Source: Rhodosorus marinus
Taxonomy: Eukaryota; Rhodophyta; Stylonematophyceae; Stylonematales; Stylonemataceae
Assembly (NCBI GenBank): GCA_029953675.1
Contig: JAMWBK010000001.1
Coordinates: 124,001 to 188,000, forward strand
Direction: 5' to 3'
Length of the DNA: 64,000 nucleotides
Position 1 is the first letter of the stretch. Each line of letters starts with the position of its first letter. The position numbers and the translations under genes are program-made. The notes under the pieces were generated by a model. That model was not told where the DNA came from. It ran no database searches and was given only the letters and a program-made list of their open reading frames with translations. Shown one piece after another: positions 21,764 through 33,894 of this stretch.

Positions 21764-22229
21764 GAAGGTATTCTGTCCGCAAGTCTTGTTGGTAGTGGGG
21801 CACGTTCAGTCCTCTCGGGGAGAAAGGGCCAAGTTCCTTTAGAAAAACCTCTCTCTTGCTTGCGTCGATGTGAACAGCCTAGGCTTTCATTTCCGACTCT
21901 TGGAGGATGCGGCCTCGTTGTTTTAGTCCTTGCCTTGCGAGAAGTACAGTGAAGAGGTCACCGCAAGGTTCAGATCTGCTTGGACATTGATCTGAACCAG
22001 CCAGAAGGTATTCTGTCCGCAAGTCTTGTTGGTAGTGGGGCACGTTCAGTCCTCTCGGGGAGAAAGGGCCAAGTTCCTTTAGAAAAACCTCTCTCTTGCT
22101 TGCGTCGATGTGAACAGCCTAGGCTTTCATTTCTGACTCTTGGAGGATGCGGCCTCGTTGTTTTAGTCCTTGCTTCGCGAGAAGTACAGTGAAGAGGTCA
22201 CCGCAAGGTTCAGATCTGCTTGGACATTG
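21764..22229. repeat. 226-bp near-identical tandem duplication, period 240
   Basis: Bases 21764-21989 and 22004-22229 differ at only three positions, all C/T exchanges, with 14 bp between the copies. This is the youngest duplication in the window apart from parts of the monooxygenase pair. A short frame of about 60 codons is open in both copies but resembles nothing known. Confidence 0.93.
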
Positions 22230-22921
22230 GTGGATGGAAAGCTACACCGCCCACGGAATCGTGTACATCTTGAATTCATAGATATAGGGTGAGAAACTGA
22301 GAGAGAACAAACGGAAATTTCTGGCTCCAACGATACTCTCCTCACACTAATACCAACCAACGCCCTGAAGCCGACCGCACAATTTCTGGCCCCAACGATA
22401 CTCTCTTCAACTAATACGAACTACCACAAACTTACTTTCTTCCCGCCTCTGGGCTCCCGTCTGTCATGTTACATGCACAGGAAGGGCTGAACCACTGAAA
22501 GGCTCTACCTGATCGCCGGGATGCTGAACAGTGCACACCAGTACTCCAATCACCCCCTTCTGTTTCTTGATGGCGCATGGATCTCTCTACTTCAAATGCA
22601 CTTCATCCAGAACGACGAGAACTTGTGTGTCATGTTCAATGTGAACGATCGACCAGCGCGGATGTTCCATCCGTCAGCGTGTGGGGCTCTTCCGAGACCA
22701 AGGCATTGCACGAAACCCAATCCGACGATTGAGATATTCCAGCATGCTCTGAAGAGAGCCAAGGGTAACCCCGCCTTTCTCGGAGTCTAGTAGCCCGGAA
22801 TGGTGTCCGCCAGGAAAGAACGTTAGGAGCACTCCTCCATAACGGAAGGCTGCGCGACAGCGTCACAAAGTCACAATTCAAGGACAACAGTCTGAGCGTC
22901 TCTTCTAGTCTATATTATATG

Positions 22922-23475
22922 TCCCGTTCGCCGTTTGTGTCCGCAAAACTGCAATTCCTCCAGAAGCATTGATTGTCAGATTCATTGATCCTTTTCCCGG
23001 ATGAACCCTGCCTTGAGATAGCAAAATGAGGCCACGCACATCTGATGGAGACGCCCCGAGACCCTAGTTCGAGTAACGAAGTCAATTAATCTCGCCTCAA
23101 TCGGGAGAGACTGTCTTTTCAAACCATCTTGCTCGCTGTGGGGAAGCCGTTTGCGGCTGGTGTCTCTACAACTGCAATTGCTGCAGATGCGTTGATTGTC
23201 AGATTCATGGATCCATTTCCCGGATGAACCCTGCCTCATGAGATAGAGAAAGGAGGCCACGAACATCTTACTGAGACGCCCCGAACTCTGCTTCGAGTAA
23301 CGAAGTCAACAGATCTCATCTCAATCTGGAAAGTCTAGAGACTGCCGCTTCAAACCATCGTGCTCCTTTACTGAGCCCATTCGCCGTCGTCGTCCTCACA
23401 ACTGCAATTGCTGCAGACGCGTTGGTTGTCCGATCCATCGATCCTTTTCCCGGGCGAACCCTGCTTTAAGGATAT
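22922..23475. repeat. 223-230-bp tandem repeat, two full copies and one partial
   Basis: The string ACTGCAATTGCTGCAGA, or a near match, begins at 22948, 23171 and 23401, each followed by GTTGATTGTCAGATTCAT-like sequence and CCCGGATGAACCCTGC-like sequence. The first two units continue with GAGACGCCCCGA and TTCGAGTAACGAAGTCAA; the third stops after about 75 bp. The copies are clearly diverged. There is no open frame across the array. Confidence 0.85.
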
Positions 23476-25478
23476 TTTTCATCCTAGTGTCGCAAATATC
23501 AAGGATTTTGATGACTGCTTCCAGCTTCTTAACGACTGCAAATATCACCCGACTTCATGGATCCGTCTCCAAACCCAAAAAAATATCTCGACACATCCTC
23601 ATCAAGCCAATCACCGAAAAGCGATCTGTCCGTCAACGTCTTTCCGACCGATTCCCACGTTGCTCAATCCGCATTCCTCATGTTCGAAAACCAGATTGAA
23701 TCATAAAAATTCAAGGATATTTCCAAATGCATTGCACATTGACAAACACAACCCAAATGCATCCCATTGTCGTCTGTGCGAGATACAAAGGATTTTGTAG
23801 CGCCCCACTTGTAAGAAGCCAAATCTCCGAAGTGTTCGTGCCTGTCCCAAGATATATACCCGTTCCAGGCTCCAATTAAACTTTTCAAGTGAAGATGCAA
23901 TTCTCCGTATTCATTTGAAACCCACATTTGGAAATTCCATCAACTCGACAAGAGTCAATTTAATAATATCCTACATCGTATCTCAAAAGGCATTCTTTTG
24001 TCCCACTTCTCTGGGTTGCCATCCATGATCTTAGCTGAGGAAGAAATTCTCATGTCATGCAATGTATTTAAGAAAAAATCAATACAAGTCTGGCATTTCC
24101 AATATTGACGACCATCCCCAAGAAAACGGTTGAAAGACCAAAAAAACGAACAGTCCAATCACTAAATCCAATCCATTCAAAATAATGACTGAGGAGTTGA
24201 GGTAAACCAATAGAGAAGGGTATTCTCGAAATTTAACCAATGAAAGTACAATACTGACCGTCCCGTATGTTGATTCGTTTATATGGGATATTATCTGCAT
24301 TACCAGATGATATAATTGGACAATCTTCTTGTGATCTGTTCAGGAAGTACCGGTTTATTCGCCCCGCCTCTAGGGTTTTTCGTGCGCTTCAGATATTCAT
24401 CTGAAGATTATATTCTCCCGGGTTTCTGTTGATGAGCTGAGGGATGCGAACAAGGTATTAGACAAAAAGTTGCAAAGCTAACTGGGGGGTAGACTGGGAA
24501 ACGAAATCGGATATCTTTGAAAGTAGCTGGGCGGGTTGGATGTGGGACGGTATGTATGCGTTTTGAGGTCATTGACTGGATTCCGAAACAAGTCGTAGGA
24601 AGAGCGATTTTCAGTCGGTGCTAGTACAGCGGTGTTTGTTGATTATCGTTCGCAAGTGACCCTAGAGGAGTCCTAAAACGAGATGCTTCTGTGACAAGAA
24701 CGATTGTCACGAGGTATCCATCAAGCACAAGGTGTCCGCGATTTTGCACAGATATGATCCTAGCCAGGTGGAGCTACGCCCCCAACTAGCTCACGGCTCC
24801 TCTAGCATGGATTCTGAAGAGTATGGGATGCCCTCGAGGCTCTCGATTTCCTAAGACTGCTATCTTTGATACTCCTTGGGGCGATCCTGGGCTCGCTCTG
24901 CCAACCTGTGAAACCCCGCTAATTTGCATTCCATTGCATGCCACTGCCATATCCAGAGTTTAAGTCAGCCTCTAGAGCATGGTACAATCTTCCACTCCAC
25001 CAAATCCATGCCGAATGTCCCAGAAGACATCCCACAGGCGCTCTTACTACGAACACTAGGCAAGCGCAATTCTCCCAATCTCATCCAATGCAATTGCCTC
25101 TAAAAATCTGCCTACCCCCCTCCCTTATTTCCATCTCCCCCCAAAAAAGGAACCCTAACCCAACGGGTACGGAAAAACGGAGGCTAACTGATTTGTCGTA
25201 ATCCACTTTTTATCTTTCAAAAACAAATAAAGTCAAGCCGTCCTCTAATAATTATAAAAATTGTCGCTCCTGTTTCCAAGTTTCCCTGACCCCCAAAATT
25301 GGCGCTCCATTGCCCACTAAATGGATTGAATAGGGTCAAATGTTATGATTTTAACTAAAAACACTAGTCCTGTTTGACTGAAGCTCAAAATTTGAAATGG
25401 GGGTTGCTGTGGCGCCGGGTAAAAATGCTATGTTTGTCAAGATCATTATGCGCTCTAATGCACTCGCGCGCCCAACGT
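23476..25478. other. gene-free region
   Basis: No supported gene. The plus-strand frame at 23408-23800 and the minus-strand frames around 23664-24300 are short and without domain. The last 500 bp are the upstream region of the DUF2470 gene. Confidence 0.4.
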
Positions 25479-25486
25479 TATATAAG
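25479..25486 (+). promoter_or_regulatory. TATA box of the DUF2470 gene
   Basis: TATATAAG, 162-169 bp upstream of the ATG at 25648. Same octamer as upstream of the 6PGDH gene. Confidence 0.55.
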
Positions 25487-25647
25487 GCTGTGTAGCGTCC
25501 GGACTTTCTTCTCTGGGTTGTTGGGAGGGAGCAGTATGCGCTGAGTTTAGCTTGAGAGCCGACACGATTGGAAACATAAATCTTGTTTGCAGAAAGCTAT
25601 AGAAGGAGATAGCAGGTTTTCTGGGGAAGTTATATATTTACTACACG

Positions 25648-26201
25648 ATGGCGTTTGTTGGTGTCGCGGGAGGATTAAGCTCGAGGGGCGTGGCTTTGCC
25701 GTCGAGATGTTCGAATGGCCGCCAGGTCCGAACTGGACGAGTTGCTGTCCAAATGGTGTCGATAAATCCTGACGCTGGGTACAATTCGGATCCAGTGCTA
25801 TCATGGGCTCCCACCGTGCAGGAATTTATGAACAAGGATCACAAGCATGACTTGGTGCAATACTTCATTCAGCTTGGTACATCTAACAATGTGGTGAGTT
25901 CTTGTACCCTGGATGTGTGGACAGACTTTTGCCCTAGTCCGTCTTAGCCAGGAGACTAAACTTTTAGAATGTTTCTCGTACACAGAAGGACCCAGAGATA
26001 ATCAACGACATTGCCCTCACTGGGGTGGATAAGAACGGCTTGCAGATTGACGTTGTCCTCTGTGAAGAGGCAGACGGGAGATGTGTGTGCCTGCAGGACT
26101 TCATTCCATGGGCTGACTCCCGAATGTGCAAGACGATTGATGATATCTGCGGGTCACTCTCGAAGATGAGCAGACAGTGCGGGTTGAGCTCAGAGTTCTA
26201 A
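25648..26201 (+). CDS. plastid-targeted DUF2470-domain protein
   Basis: Two exons, 25648-25893 and 25986-26201, separated by a 92-nt GT-AG intron in phase 0, encode 153 residues. The first 38 or so residues are rich in Arg, Ser, Gly and Val and low in acidic residues, ending near RVAVQM, as in algal plastid transit peptides. The mature part begins with a helix (FMNKDHKHDLVQYFIQ) and continues with DIALTGVDKNGLQIDVVL, which fits the DUF2470 domain: MNxDHxxDL helix followed by the xDxxGxxL strand. This domain is found at the C-terminus of HugZ-like haem-binding proteins and in chloroplast proteins of plants. Here it stands alone, without the pyridoxamine-oxidase-like part. Its role is not known; haem or tetrapyrrole binding is an inference from relatives. 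A TATA box lies upstream. Confidence 0.65.
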
Positions 26202-27154
26202 GGCCGGACTGAGTTATGTTCGCGCGGGAGTAGTCGATTACGTATAGTCTAGCTAGTACTCGCGAGGAACTTTTGCCAATCGACCATAGGCAGTTGAGAT
26301 TACTTGTGTACATTTTCTGAACGCTGCAAGCCTGCAGTGTAGCATTTTTTCGAGTTGATTTAATAGTAGGTCACACTATTAGGAGGGGAAGGGGTGAACA
26401 AGGATCGAGTGATGGGCCGTGTGTACATTTGCCTGTGAGACCCGTAACGATTTTTGAAACCGGTGATGGGATTACCTGTTTCCGGTAACAGATGTAAACG
26501 AAACTCGCAAGTTCTTGATAATATTCGTGCAGCAAAACGACCCACCACCCCGTATGAAGGAAGCGTTACATGAGCGTGCAAGGAAAAGTCAAAGAGTTTC
26601 GTCCTGGGCGTCAACCCTCTCTTGCTCTACCGCGAATGAAGATGACGTAATCATCATAAAACACAATTTTGTGCTGGGAAGTCTACTGGGCTGTCAGTGA
26701 ACCACATCTTGAAGTCGTTAGCGACACCTTTCAACTCAGAAGATGTAGCAACGCCCCAGCTTAGGAAATTTGGAACCGCGCACAGCAGATTTGTCGACCA
26801 TGGGGTTGCGTTAGTTTGGGGTTAGAGAATCCGCCCAAGACCGGATTCGGCTCTCCCATGACTTCTGCTCGTCCTCGAAGCTATTCGACTCAATGAGCGT
26901 TCAATGAGCATTCAATGAGCGTTGAGTCCGAACGGAAACGTTCTCTAAACAGTTTTACTTAATTGCTTGACTCTTCTCCAGGGAGCAAAATGCCTATTCC
27001 ATAATATACACCTTCAGGCAATCGAAGTTAGTCGGGCGAGACCGTTGTCGGCTACCAAAATGTTCAAGTTAAGGATGCGTGGGGCCCTGTAGCCGCGTCG
27101 AGAGGCGAAGTACAACCTTCACTGCTCACAAACAAACACGCAAACATACACACG

Positions 27155-27157
<3 letters not shown>
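26202..27157. other. intergenic between convergent genes
   Basis: No gene seen. It includes a small repeat, TCAATGAGCGTTCAATGAGC near 26892, with three nearly perfect 11-13-bp units. Confidence 0.45.

Positions 27158-27220
<63 letters not shown>
27158..27220. repeat. (CA)n microsatellite
   Basis: About 31 perfect CA units, followed directly by GAGGCTCC. It lies 187 bp beyond the stop codon of the WDR20-like gene, on whose sense strand it reads (TG)n, so it may sit in that transcript's 3' untranslated region. Confidence 0.98.
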
Positions 27221-27223
<3 letters not shown>

Positions 27224-27406
27224 GCTCCGGCTCCATGCCCAGGTGCAACTGCAACGGGCATGTAGCTGAAAGCAGAATCTTGCGTGAGCTTAAGCAGCTG
27301 CGCTTCTGATCCGTCAGAAAATAGATCAAGCACAACCAGTCCGACTATATCTTGCATCTGACTTGCCAATCGTACTCGTACATGTCTCCCTCATCTGCGA
27401 AACATA

Positions 27407-30091
27407 TTAGTCCAGCTCAGCGCGGTTCATGGCTGCACCGAGGCTCTCCAAATCACCGCCGCTGTTGCTCTCGGATGCGGTTGAACCAGTTGTAGAGGCG
27501 AAGGGTATACGCGACGCGACAGGAGGCTTTGCCCATATTCTTGCAACTCCTACAAACACAAGAACAGAGAACTGAGAGAAGCTTCCCGTGCGACACATTG
27601 CGTGAGTCAACCGGTCTCAACCTACCCCCTGCGCATGCAGTTATTATGGCATCGGATGTAAAAGCAATATCTGTGACGGGCTCATTGTGCGCTGGGTGGT
27701 CCACGAGCGGCTCGAGAACCGGAACTTCAGCCCTACCCAGTGCTTCCTTCTGGATGTAGGGAATCGGGATCGTGGACTCACTGCTTTCTCCTGACACCCT
27801 TGAAGTTATGCCAACACCTGTGGTACTGCGAAAGCCGCGAGAAATTTTACTGCCAAGGAGCCGCGCGCTGCTCGCAGTTGAGGATTTGGTAGCTGGTCCA
27901 CTCCTCGTCTTCGAGAGATGAAACACAAAGCAGACCGAACATAGTTAATCAGAGCGCATCAATGACGAGGAAAAAGGCGCTGCACCGCAAGACCTGGGCA
28001 TTCTAAAGGACCGCCTTAATTACCTTGGACACTCTGTGACTCCTCAAGTGTAAGGAATCTACTGCGAAATCCCAAAGCGCCAATTTCGCGTCCTGACCCA
28101 CCGATCCTAGTCGATACCTGCCACTTGAGAAAGATGCCTCGTCCCAAGCAACCGAAGATACCCATGAGGAGTGTCCTTCCAGTCGAGCGATTATACTGGC
28201 CTCTCCTGGGCACCAGACAGTTACCAAGTCATCCTCGCCTCCGGTTGCTATGTACTTTCCGTCGTGACTCCATGCGACGCACAAAATAGCTCCATAGTAA
28301 GACCTAAACGGCCGGTGGGGAGTGCAGAATTATGAGCAAAAAATGCAGACCTAATTACGGATGGATCCGACGGGCTCGTACTTAAGGCACAAAAGCAGAT
28401 GCTCCTTGGCAAAGTCGATCACTCGCAGGTAGCCGTCTCTGCACGCTAGTGCGACCTGGTTCGACGATACCGTTCCGTCCGGAGCGAATGCAGCTGCATT
28501 TATTCCGCCTTTCCCAATCTGCATCTGCATCATCGGATTGCTGCGTCTACCTCTTGGAGGGTGAAAGGTCGCAATTTGATGCACACCTAGGCCGTCCATG
28601 CGATTCCATCATTAGATCTCTATATTCGAAACAGGAGTCGCTTTCAATTGCGATTCCTCTCGAGGGTTTCAGGAAATCGGTTCTTACCCAATTGAAAAGC
28701 GGGAGCAGTAATCCTCTTGTGTGAGGATCCGCGAATAGCTGACTCGCTACTGTTCCCCCCAGTGGCTGTACCACCGTTCATTCCATTAGTCTTGGCCCCG
28801 CTGCTTCCACTGCCATTCAAAGGTCCGGACCCGGACACGGACTGCGCACCACTGCCTACTGCATTGGAGGCAGAGGTTGAACCAGGTTGCCCCGAATTGG
28901 GGTTCATCGAACTTTTCCAGTCGTCCATACCCTCCCCCCGCGATCTACGACAAGAGGTAGACGTAAACATTAGAGTGGTATGAACCGCAGTCCAGTCGGG
29001 ATATGTGCTGCCACAAAGAGAAGCCAAATGCATCGTGAAATGTTTGTTCCGTTCACATTGCGATCCAAGCTTAAAGAAATTATTGGGATCTTTTCACTCA
29101 CCCGGAAGATTTCGACGAGCCCGCCGCTTTCTGCCTGACATCGTAAACGAATAAACCGCCATCAAGATGCACAGCGAGAAACTTCGACAAGGAGCCTGGC
29201 ATCCACTTCAGGCCTGTTATTCGACTTGAGTTAAGATTTCCGTCCTTATTATACAAGCTGCTAGTAACCCCTCCTCCAATTAGAGTCAGCGCCGCGAGGG
29301 GCACAGAGTTGCTTCCTAAGTAGTTCGCGTAGTGGCGAGTGCACATAAGTTAGTTTCAGGTTGACATTTCCACTATAAGTCTTGTTTGGCTTGTCCTTGC
29401 CGAAGGCGAACGGCATACCTTTTGCAACGAGCATCGCAGTGTCAGTGTAGTAGTAGATCTCTCCATTAGCGCACCCAACTAAGAGCTTGTTGTTGTTGGA
29501 TCCCTCGAGGGCTGTAACCGTGCTTCGGAACTTGACGCTTTGGACAGGTTCATCATCCTTCGAATTGCTCGTACACAGCACATCCATACTGTTAAAAGCA
29601 ACGTAATACTGCACGTCACGAGCGCGAGGGCTCTGCTTCTCTATCTCCGATAGTGCGGAGTCAATGGCTGCATTCTTAGAAGCTTTGCTCGATGCCGACG
29701 TATCGGATGTACTCTGTCCTCCAAAGCGTTGAAGGCCGCCCAATCCTAGCTTCTTCACCAATTGCTGCTTTCCTTTCCCCGATCGATCGGACGTGTTCGA
29801 CGAAGACGCAGTGAGATTGCGACCTTCTGGTCCACCATCTGATGTGTCAGAGTGTTCACTGGTTATCCCCAACAAGGTGGCATTAGAAAGGCCAAGCGGA
29901 CCCCCGTAGTGTCCACTACCTATGGACGAAGACTGAGAAGAGCTTGCAGGATTCCTGCCGGCACTACTTCCCGAAGTTGTAGATGGAGCTGAAGTAGGCT
30001 GTAGCTCGGACAGTAAAACGTAAGAACCCTCACCGGGGACTACAAAGGAACTCCGCGCAACCCTCGCGGAGCCCACACCGTTGGAAGACAT
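27407..30091 (-). CDS. WDR20/CreC-like WD40-repeat protein
   Basis: Seven exons (30091-29419, about 29273-29102, 28944-28688, 28586-28382, 28303-28024, 27908-27626, 27549-27407) join in frame to about 670 residues. Order of parts: a Ser/Gly-rich N-terminus beginning with FVVPGEGSYVLLSE; a first WD block (LLVGCANGEIYYY); the conserved SSRITGLKWMPG and FLAVHLDGGLFVYD; a low-complexity Ser/Gly/Asn insert; INAAAFAPDG; LKSYYGAILCVAWSHDGKY with TGGEDDLVTVW; YRLGSVGQDAKLALWD; and a last blade ending in ITACAGG and IWAKP. This follows human WDR20 and fungal CreC blade for blade. In those species the protein activates the deubiquitinases USP12/46 or CreB, so a similar cytosolic partner role is inferred. 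The acceptor of exon 2 (29273 or 29270) and of exon 4 (28586, or one about 38 nt further in) is uncertain. The Ser/Gly inserts are unusually long. Confidence 0.88.
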
Positions 30092-31059
30092 CCCGCCGGA
30101 GACCTGCCTTTATCGACTCATCATCCTCGAAATGGAAGTAGCAACCCAGTTAGCCTCGGACTTCCTAACCAAACCCCACCCAAAGAGAACAGAGCTCTTC
30201 CTCAAATCCTCCAAAACAGTAGTAAATCCCAAGAGCAGATCAGGACCCGCGATTCCAAATGAATGAAGGTATTCCAAAACGCAAAATACCAAAACACCCC
30301 TAAAGGACTTAATCACGCAGACCACCCTCCGCTAGACCCAAAGAAAATCAGCGCACAATGTTCATTCACAGAGGCAATAAAAATAAATATGATGACCCGC
30401 CTCCTTCCAACAACCCCAGTAAATCCCAATTTAACCCTCCCTACCCTCCTCCCCCAAAAAATCGCCTTCACAACAATCGTAATCGTATCGGCTATATCTT
30501 GTAAACCGACACCTGGCCCCGTCTTCTCCTCTTTGTTAGAACTCTTCGGGGAGGTTCTAACACTCTTCAAGGCGTCCTAAGTCAAAACCTAATTGACACT
30601 CACCGCTCGCATTTCAAATCACTAAATCAGCACCAAAAACGTTGCTTTTCTCACGTCCAAAAAAATTGATTCCTAATCCACAAAAAAAATCGGATATTCA
30701 ATCGACTTCCCTGTATCAAACGGAAATCACTTGAGGGGTTGAACTAGAGTACATTCTTATTGATGTTGTTCTAAACACATTTGATTTGAGAGGATGTACG
30801 AAAAACTTGCATCTTGCTAAGGGGTAGTATTGGAGAGTAGTAGAGGAAAGAATGAATGAATAAGATTCTGTATTGTAGAAGGATAGTAGGGGTCTCGTGA
30901 TGATCAGAAACCATTTTTAATATATTTTGTTTTTTCTTGGAGGTTGGTTAGATTGTTGTCGGAGGAAGGCGGGGGGGGTGGGGGTGGATTCTGGCGCTGT
31001 AAAATTACGTCTGGATTGGTTTAGGATTGCATTATTGGCCTACGTGAACAAGGTGAAAA
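30092..31059. other. upstream region of the WDR20-like gene
   Basis: No gene seen. Open frames at 30263-30580 on both strands are mirror shadows of one another and lack domains. A G-run of eight and a GGTGGGGGTGG string lie at about 30972-30986. Confidence 0.45.
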
Positions 31060-31407
31060 TTAGTTGCGGCTGGCGCCATCCATTCCGAGTAGACGGGATG
31101 TAGACTCCAGGTATTCCATGCGACAGATTGTGGTGGTCTTACTACATGCCTCTTCAAGCTCCGTGAAAGAACCTAGAATCATACTAGGCCTATGGAAGAC
31201 CTGAACCTCTGCGTCGGAGGATGCGCTGCATGAGAGAATATTCTCCTGCAATTCGCGAGAGGCTGATTGTTTATGACTCCTTGCGCAGCCTGACTAGCAG
31301 GAACTTGCTAGTTTGGGGCGGGGACAGTCACTTGGACGTACCCCGTTACTTGTCTTCTTCCTGCGCATTGATCTCATACTTTCAACGATCTTGACGAAAT
31401 CAACCAT
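31060..31407 (-). CDS. small spliced candidate gene, function unknown
   Basis: Two minus-strand exons, 31407-31342 and 31245-31060, join in phase 0 over a 96-nt intron with donor GTACGT and acceptor TTGCAG, giving 83 residues. The first exon is basic and helical (MVDFVKIVESMRSMRRKK), the second carries several Cys (CSASSD, ACSKTTTICRMEYLES). The frame is open further upstream to 31578, which would add 57 residues (an ATG is at 31578), so the true start is unclear. No domain is recognised. The coding-like composition on both sides of a proper splice pair is the only support. Confidence 0.33.
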
Positions 31408-31578
31408 GGATGAAAGGAGAAACAACTCCTTCCATCTATTGGAGACTCGCACCCGAACGTCCAAAGCATCCACATGTGGCTTACACATGGAGGAGCCGAA
31501 TACGCGCTTGTCACAACCTCGCAGGCCAAAGATGGGGAAACGCCGCTGGGCGACTGAGCCGAACTCGGTGGCGTTCAC

Positions 31579-33894
31579 CCATCATCTGCCAGATTCTAAA
31601 AACCACTTAGACACTTGACGACTGCTTGCTGGTACACATGCGCTTACCACCACTTACTATTTAGTCCCACTCCCGTACCCATTCCTAGAGGTCTAGAATT
31701 TCCTACTTTGTTTTCTCCAGGATATCATCTGCAGAGTTCAATTGTGTCCTTCACCCTCGAATCGCGTTGAAGAACAGTGACAACCAGATCAGAAAGGCCA
31801 TCTTCCAGTTCGTTACCTCACGGGCGGGGACCCTGCCGGAGCGAAATACGCGTCGAACATCGCCTGTTCAGTTATCACTAGAGCGGAAAGGGCCAAAAAA
31901 AAAATACAGTGGCGTATCAAAAGCGCTTTAGGAAACGGACGATCTGAATGGAAAACGGTAAATCAAGCACTTCGCCATTTGCTGGGCATGATCTTATGCG
32001 CCGATGGTCTATCCAAGCAAGCATCATTGTCAAAAGTCAAGCCTAACCCCAAGCTCTTTGCGCTCCTGAAGCCATCGAGGCTGGAACTGATATTGATTGC
32101 AACCACGATTGAATCTCAACCCAATCCCGATAGGTACTAGTTGAATCCTTCAGCGAGCGGTTAGTTTGGAATCAGACCGCCGTTTCCCAGAGTCCGCAGT
32201 TACTTTTGATTGCCCTTCCAGTTCATGTCAATTGGAACGTTGGGGAATGACTACAAACCCTAGGTTGACAACCTGGCCTGTGTAACACAGATGAGTTCTT
32301 CCCGAGTTCACACGCAGGGCGGGCTCTAGACCAATTTAGGTGACTGCCCATTCTTTTCGTTCGTTCCAGACGCACGTTGGGGTCGAGAAAGGCTGTGTAG
32401 TGGGTTCTGAGAGACTGAGAGTAAGAAGTTGAACAAGTTCACAGCTGAGAGGGTCACTGGTCTCAATCAGTAGCTCTTGCCGTTGTGGGCATTGTGTATG
32501 GCATCGATGTGTACCAGTTGTGGCAAAACTACGATACCAGGATCAGCTAGGTCTAACTTCGCATCTCGAAAATCATTCGGGAGTCGATTCTCACAACCCG
32601 TATGTATCCAAGGAGGGTCTTTCCCTCCCCCCGCCCAGCCATCCAACGACAATCACCGGAAGAAAAAGGGCATTTGTTTTCCCGCAAACTGAAATCTCCA
32701 AAAGAAGTCTTTTCCAGGCTTTCTAACCTCCCGCATGAGGCTTCGACGATACCCATCTCCATACCCCTGGAACTTAATGGCATGCTCGTCGCAGATGTCC
32801 TCGACTCGGGCTCGAGATGCTCAACTTTCTATTCATAATTAAAATATTTTGGTTCTCCCTGGCCCCCTCCTCACCCCTAGGAGGATCAAACCTGCTTTTG
32901 CGAACCTCCTGAAGAATACATATAGGGATATGGATTTTCCCGGGAGGACGAGGTAAGGGGGATCCCAGAATTGCCCAGACCGTGTTCAAGTTTATTCAAA
33001 TAATTAGACACCATATGACCGACCCGCGTGGAAATCAGTTAGGGGTAATGTGACTTGAGCGTAAATTGAATGTGCATTAAAAACATCTCTCGAAGAAGTA
33101 TGGAAAGCCTGTCTTCCTCAAACAAGCAAAACCACATGAACCGAACGTTATCAGTCAATATAAGCTGTTATCAACGAAATTTTCTGAGATATTGACTAGT
33201 ATTTGGACGTTGAAGTCATTAATTGGTTTACGCGCAATCAATTGCATAGCATATCCCATAAAAATTGAGGTAGGTTATTCAATACCCGTCAGCGACATTC
33301 TCTGTGCAAACCAAGGAAGAGATCAACCAGCCCCGTGAAACGTAGACCTCGGGTGGTCCCCGCTAACAATAGATACCCCTACAATAATCGATCACAATGA
33401 CAAAATATATTACCTACTAAATAAGATAAAACTGACCTTTTCCAAACGAAAACGACGCTTTGTTGGGGGGGGGTTAATGGTGGTACTCCGTGCAAGAATG
33501 TGCTTCGAAGGCGGGGATGTTTGGCACTAGATTCATTTACACGTTTCTTCCTACCCCTCAAAGTTGTTTCGAGCAAGATTGCGCCTATTGAGGCTACTGG
33601 ATTCCGTTTCCGCATATTCTTTAATTAAATTCTAGCTCTTCTTTTAAAAACTGGTTTCCGAATAACCCTCAGATTATGGTTTTTAAATGCCATTCAGGAT
33701 TTAGCCAATGTTCCTCTGATGTTGCTTTTGGGACGCGTGAGGAGATAGACGCAGGAGGTTTCTTTTTTCCTGTGGGGTTGCTTTCAATCATCGCGGACTG
33801 CTTTCCGGTTTAACTTTTCGTGGAGGTTGGAGTTGGTAGAGGGAGCTATTTGGTGTATGAGTCCGCGGTGCTGATGGAGGAGGGGAGGGGTCTT
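31579..33894. other. gene-free region
   Basis: No supported gene in 2.3 kb. Several 60-80-codon frames overlap one another near 32470-32840 without any domain. The right end is the distal upstream region of the sigma factor gene. Confidence 0.45.

Noticed and set aside
27064-27369. Frames that encode Cys-Val or Thr-His runs
   Set aside because: They are translations of the (CA)n microsatellite.
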